From the NCBI RefSeq assembly GCF_036637135.1, contig NZ_JAVWNC010000047.1, positions 1-17,425 on the forward strand: a stretch of DNA of 17,425 nt. The letters are read 5' to 3'. Shown in pieces: positions 14,724-17,425 of this stretch. Every line of letters begins with the position of its first letter. Within the stretch, counting starts at the first letter, position 1. Made by a program: the position numbers and the translations under genes. The notes beneath the pieces are model-generated. The model was given only the letters and a program-made list of their open reading frames with translations. It did not search any database and was not told where the DNA came from. This DNA comes from Anaerorhabdus sp036637135 (lineage in GTDB: Bacteria; Bacillota_I; Bacilli_A; Erysipelotrichales; Erysipelotrichaceae).

Positions 14724-14766
14724 TTGACACTGTTCATTTATTCCATCTTATTTTATCCTTTATACT
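14724..14766 (+). promoter_or_regulatory. candidate promoter of the NERD/AKR/AEC operon
   Basis: A perfect TTGACA (14724-14729) is followed by TATTTT (14749-14754) at a long 19-bp spacing. An alternative -10, TATACT (14761-14766), has only a weak -35 (TTATTC) 17 bp upstream and would leave a 12-base leader. Neither pair is ideal, which suits a promoter helped by motif copy D. Confidence 0.4.
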
Positions 14767-14784
14767 ATTATTGAGGTGAATACT

Positions 14785-15393
14785 ATGGATTGGATGATTT
14801 TTACAGGATTTTGTGGTGTTTTATTTGCTATTTTTCTATATAAATCGATTGCTGTCTACAAAATATACAACAACACTTTTTATGAAGATTTATATTCAAA
14901 TTTTCTAGAATTCTATATCAAATTCAAATACAAAAAGAACTTGAGTCAAAGTTCATGGTTAAAACAAGAATTAGGAACTCATCGTATCCTATTCAATAGT
15001 TACCTAAATGAGGACAAGAAAATTCAATATTCATTTGTAACTATTTTCAGTTCCTATGGCATCCAGATTTTCTGTATCAATAATATTCACGGAAATATTT
15101 CAGGTTCTATGAATGATGCTTATTGGAAGAACGATAAATCAACATCATCTACAAGATTTCTAAACCCAACTAAAGCTTGTGATACTCACAAGAAATACAT
15201 TGAAGATCTTGTTATTGGCAATATGCCAATCACTACTTTTATTTTATTTCCAAATGATTCAAATGTAAGTAAGATTAAAAGTAATTATTCTACATGTTTA
15301 TACAAAGAATTCATTCAACTTATTAAGAATAGTAATGCATCTATTAGTAATGAAGTCATACTTTCAGAATTTCAAAAATGCATAGGGAGATAA
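14785..15393 (+). CDS. membrane-anchored protein with a degenerate NERD-like domain
   Basis: A 202-residue protein of unknown function. One N-terminal membrane helix (about residues 3-20, WMIFTGFCGVLFAIFLYKSI) is followed by a cytosolic region. The order of landmarks matches the nuclease-related NERD domain: LGTHRIL, a strand pair SFVTIFSSYGIQIFCINNIHGNISG-like in layout, a Trp (AYWKND), then NPTKACDTHKKYIEDL, and finally a hydrophobic strand ITTFILFP. However, the acidic and E-x-K positions expected of the catalytic strand pair read as Ser and C-I-N, so nuclease activity is unlikely. The start is the ATG at 14785 behind TTGAGGTG; the in-frame GTG at 14776 is part of that ribosome site. It leads an operon with an aldo/keto reductase 3 bp downstream. 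The NERD match is by eye. Confidence 0.55.
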   Translation: MDWMIFTGFCGVLFAIFLYKSIAVYKIYNNTFYEDLYSNFLEFYIKFKYKKNLSQSSWLKQELGTHRILFNSYLNEDKKIQYSFVTIFSSYGIQIFCINNIHGNISGSMNDAYWKNDKSTSSTRFLNPTKACDTHKKYIEDLVIGNMPITTFILFPNDSNVSKIKSNYSTCLYKEFIQLIKNSNASISNEVILSEFQKCIGR

Positions 15394-15396
15394 AAC

Positions 15397-16275
15397 ATGA
15401 AATCATTTAAACTCTACAATGGAGTTGATATCCCTTGTATCGGTTATGGTACTTATAGAACACCTAACACTGATGAAGGATACCAAGTAATTAAAGAAGC
15501 TATTGAAGCAGGATATCGTCATATAGATACAGCACAAGGTTATAATAACGAACATTTAATTGGTCGCGCAATAAAAGAAAGTGGATTGCCTCGTAGTGAT
15601 TTCTTTATCACAACAAAGATTGCGAATGTAAATCAAGGCTATCAACAAACTCTCGATTCATTCAATGAATCGTTAAGTAAATTAGAATCTGATTATGTAG
15701 ATTTACTACTAATTCATTGGCCTATTCCAGTTGGACATGACGATGATTGGCAGCTATTAAATATTGAAACATGGAAAGCAATGGAAGAACTTTATAACAA
15801 TAAAAAGGTTAGAGCCATTGGTGTTAGTAATTTTTTAATTCATCATCTTAACAATTTGATAGAAAATACCAATATACTCCCAATGGTTAACCAACTCGAA
15901 TTTCATATGAAATATCAACAGCGTGAAATTGTAGACTATTGTCAAAACAAAGATATCCTTGTTGAAAGTTGGGGTCCATTAATGAGAGGTGCATCTTCTG
16001 GAAATCAAATACTTGAACTTATTGGTAAGAATCATAAAAAAGATGTTGGACAAGTATCCATTCGTTATTGTTTACAAAAAAAGATACTACCCCTTCCCAA
16101 GACTACCAACAAAATGCGTATGATTACAAATCAACAAGTATTTGATTTTGATTTAGATGCTGGAGAATTATCAATCATGGATTCATGCAACACAACGAAT
16201 TGCTATGTTTTCCATCCTGATAGAAATAATGAATGGCAAGAAACTATAAACAAGATGAATGAGGTAATTCAATGA
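15397..16275 (+). CDS. aldo/keto reductase (2,5-diketogluconate reductase-like)
   Basis: A 292-residue monomeric NADPH-type oxidoreductase of the AKR superfamily. The catalytic tetrad is complete: Asp44 and Tyr49 in HIDTAQGYNNE (42-52), Lys74 in TTKIAN and His107 in LLIHWP (104-109). The cofactor side shows GVSNF, VNQLEFH and the VESWGPLMRG loop near 190-200, followed by PLPKTTN. It reduces an aldehyde or ketone, often a sugar or keto-acid; the 2,5-diketogluconate reductase-like group is closest by overall pattern. AGGGAG forms the ribosome site. It overlaps the next small gene by 4 bp (ATGA), so the four genes here are one operon. The motif upstream suggests co-regulation with the uronate and PTS genes. 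Confidence 0.92.
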   Translation: MKSFKLYNGVDIPCIGYGTYRTPNTDEGYQVIKEAIEAGYRHIDTAQGYNNEHLIGRAIKESGLPRSDFFITTKIANVNQGYQQTLDSFNESLSKLESDYVDLLLIHWPIPVGHDDDWQLLNIETWKAMEELYNNKKVRAIGVSNFLIHHLNNLIENTNILPMVNQLEFHMKYQQREIVDYCQNKDILVESWGPLMRGASSGNQILELIGKNHKKDVGQVSIRYCLQKKILPLPKTTNKMRMITNQQVFDFDLDAGELSIMDSCNTTNCYVFHPDRNNEWQETINKMNEVIQ

Positions 16276-16466
16276 CATACATAAAATTTATATTATTAGT
16301 CGTTGGATTAGTTGTCGTTATGATAGCTCGTTCTACATATACTAAAAGAATTAACTCTTGCCAGTCAAAGTGTGCTCTTGCATATAACCAAAAAGAAAAA
16401 ATAATATCCTATTTAGGTTACGCTTTATTAGGAGCTGCAGCTTTACTCGCTGCATTTAATATTTAA
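16272..16466 (+). CDS. small two-helix membrane protein, unknown function
   Basis: A 64-residue protein with two hydrophobic segments, roughly 4-19 (IKFILLVVGLVVVMIA) and 47-63 (YLGYALLGAAALLAAF), joined by a basic loop with two cysteines (SCQSKC, 29-34). It is not recognised as any named family. Translation looks real: the ATG overlaps the aldo/keto reductase stop as ATGA, GAGGT lies upstream, and the frame ends one base before the permease ATG. It may be an accessory subunit of the permease encoded next or a small regulatory membrane protein; nothing in the sequence decides. Confidence 0.7.
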   Translation: MTYIKFILLVVGLVVVMIARSTYTKRINSCQSKCALAYNQKEKIISYLGYALLGAAALLAAFNI

Positions 16467-16467
16467 T

Positions 16468-17379
16468 ATGAATGAAATATTCACTAAATCTATCACTTAC
16501 CTCTTACTCATTGTAGGAGGTTATTGTTTAAAAAAAGCAAATGTTCTACAAAGCAAAGATTTTCATGTGTTATCTACTATTAGTATTAATCTTACATTAC
16601 CCTGTGTACTTATATCTATATTTGAAAGTTTTTATATTTCTCTTGATTGGATTTACTGTATCCTACTCGGTTTAGTAATCAATATCATTTTGATTGCTGC
16701 AGGTTACTTCTTTACAAGAAATCGTTCAAGAAGTACACAAGCACTTTTTATGTTAAATAGTTCTAGTTTCAATATCGGAGGATTCGTTCTCCCTTTCTTT
16801 AATGGCATCTATCCTGCAACATCCATTTTTTATGCAAGTATGTTTGATGTTGGTAATGCTATCATGTGTACAGGACTAACTTACGCTTGCGCCGCATCAC
16901 GATTAGATACATCATCAAAATTTCAATTTAAAGATTTCTTCAAACGTATCTTCTCCTCAGTCCCTTTTGTCACTTACATGGTGATGATTTCTTTAACACT
17001 ACTTAATATACATTTACCAAGAGAAGTTTATCAGGTAACCGGAATTATAGGTAACGCCAATATCGTACTTGTTATGATTATGTTAGGTCTAATGGTAGAA
17101 CTAAAAATTGATAGAGATGATTTTAAAGACGTCATCTTACACAGCGTGATTCGTTATAGTATTTTAATTGTTTGTGCCTTCCTTATTTATTATTTCTTTC
17201 CAGCACCACTTATTGGTAAACAAATACTTATACTTTCAACATTTGCACCTATATCTAGTATCATGCCAGCTTTCTCAGCTAAACTAAATTGTAAGACTTC
17301 TGTTTACGCAACGATCAATTCATTATCTATGCCAATTAGTATTATCATACTATCTACATTGATGACTCTTTGGCGCTAA
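16468..17379 (+). CDS. AEC (auxin efflux carrier)-family permease
   Basis: An integral membrane transporter of 303 residues with about ten hydrophobic segments in two inverted halves. It opens with YLLLIVGGYCLKKANVLQSK (11-30) and ISINLTLPCVLISIF, and has the repeat half GIIGNANIVLVMIMLGLMVE around 192-211, all typical of AEC/BASS-like carriers in Bacillota. Bacterial members often move organic acids such as malate or other small anions, in or out. The ATG is one base after the stop of the small membrane protein and has no ribosome site of its own, so it depends on coupled translation. It is the last gene before a terminator. Its cargo might be a product of the reductases encoded upstream (inference). 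Confidence 0.88.
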   Translation: MNEIFTKSITYLLLIVGGYCLKKANVLQSKDFHVLSTISINLTLPCVLISIFESFYISLDWIYCILLGLVINIILIAAGYFFTRNRSRSTQALFMLNSSSFNIGGFVLPFFNGIYPATSIFYASMFDVGNAIMCTGLTYACAASRLDTSSKFQFKDFFKRIFSSVPFVTYMVMISLTLLNIHLPREVYQVTGIIGNANIVLVMIMLGLMVELKIDRDDFKDVILHSVIRYSILIVCAFLIYYFFPAPLIGKQILILSTFAPISSIMPAFSAKLNCKTSVYATINSLSMPISIIILSTLMTLWR

Positions 17380-17403
17380 GAATCTCGAAAGAGATTCTTT
17401 TAT
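17379..17403 (+). terminator. Rho-independent terminator after AEC permease
   Basis: An 8-bp perfect stem, AGAATCTC / GAGATTCT, closes a GAAA tetraloop and is followed by TTTTAT. It starts on the last base of the permease stop codon and ends the NERD/AKR/AEC operon. The remaining ~20 bases to the window end hold nothing I can assign. Confidence 0.9.
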
Positions 17404-17425
17404 TAACAAGAAAATTGATTTGTTA

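Noticed and set aside
1..17425. CRISPR array, insertion sequence, phage genes, tRNA or rRNA
   Set aside because: No regularly spaced repeats, transposase or integrase motifs, or RNA gene signatures were seen; all intergenic gaps are under about 220 bp.

Overview
The window reads as chromosomal DNA from a low-G+C Gram-positive bacterium (Bacillota). The genes are A/T-rich and tightly packed, with strong AGGAGG-type ribosome binding sites, PTS sugar transport and PRD and DeoR regulators. The fused KDPG aldolase and the split fructose-type PTS would suit a gut or host-associated fermenter of the Erysipelotrichales or Lactobacillales kind. That placement is inferred from gene content alone; there is no rRNA or other marker here.

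Layout. (1) 1-4785, minus strand: a hexuronate operon read leftwards, in the order tagaturonate reductase (uxaB), altronate dehydratase (uxaA), an SDR of the gluconate 5-dehydrogenase/KduD type, a KDPG aldolase fused to a VOC domain, and the first 17 codons of a 2-keto-3-deoxygluconate kinase cut by the window edge. Together these take tagaturonate through altronate, KDG and KDPG to pyruvate and glyceraldehyde-3-phosphate. The uronate isomerase and transporter are not in the window. (2) 4874-6322, minus strand: a two-gene AbiE (type IV) toxin-antitoxin module between two sugar operons. (3) 6539-11433, minus strand: a PRD-type PTS regulator, a separate EIIA, then EIIB, EIIC and a class II ketose-bisphosphate aldolase, closed by a hairpin terminator. 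(4) 11648-12400, minus strand: a DeoR-family repressor, divergent from (5) 12470-14677, plus strand: a transaldolase-family protein and an iron-dependent alcohol dehydrogenase, closed by a clear terminator. (6) 14785-17379, plus strand: a membrane-anchored protein resembling a catalytically dead NERD domain, an aldo/keto reductase, a 64-residue two-helix membrane protein and an AEC-family permease, again closed by a terminator.

The main structure not explained by the genes is a 16-bp asymmetric motif (consensus AWAATTACCGKTTTWWA-like) present once upstream of four transcription units: the uxaB operon, the EIIB-EIIC-aldolase genes, the PRD regulator itself, and the NERD/AKR/AEC operon. All four copies point in the direction of transcription. 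This suggests one regulator ties the uronate, PTS and reductase/permease genes into a single local regulon. The transaldolase and alcohol dehydrogenase genes lack a clear copy and are probably controlled by the adjacent DeoR protein.

Functionally, the right half looks like a ketose pathway in which an aldolase or transaldolase releases a short aldehyde. The alcohol dehydrogenase and/or aldo/keto reductase could reduce this aldehyde, and the AEC permease could move a product or acid. The substrate cannot be named from sequence alone.
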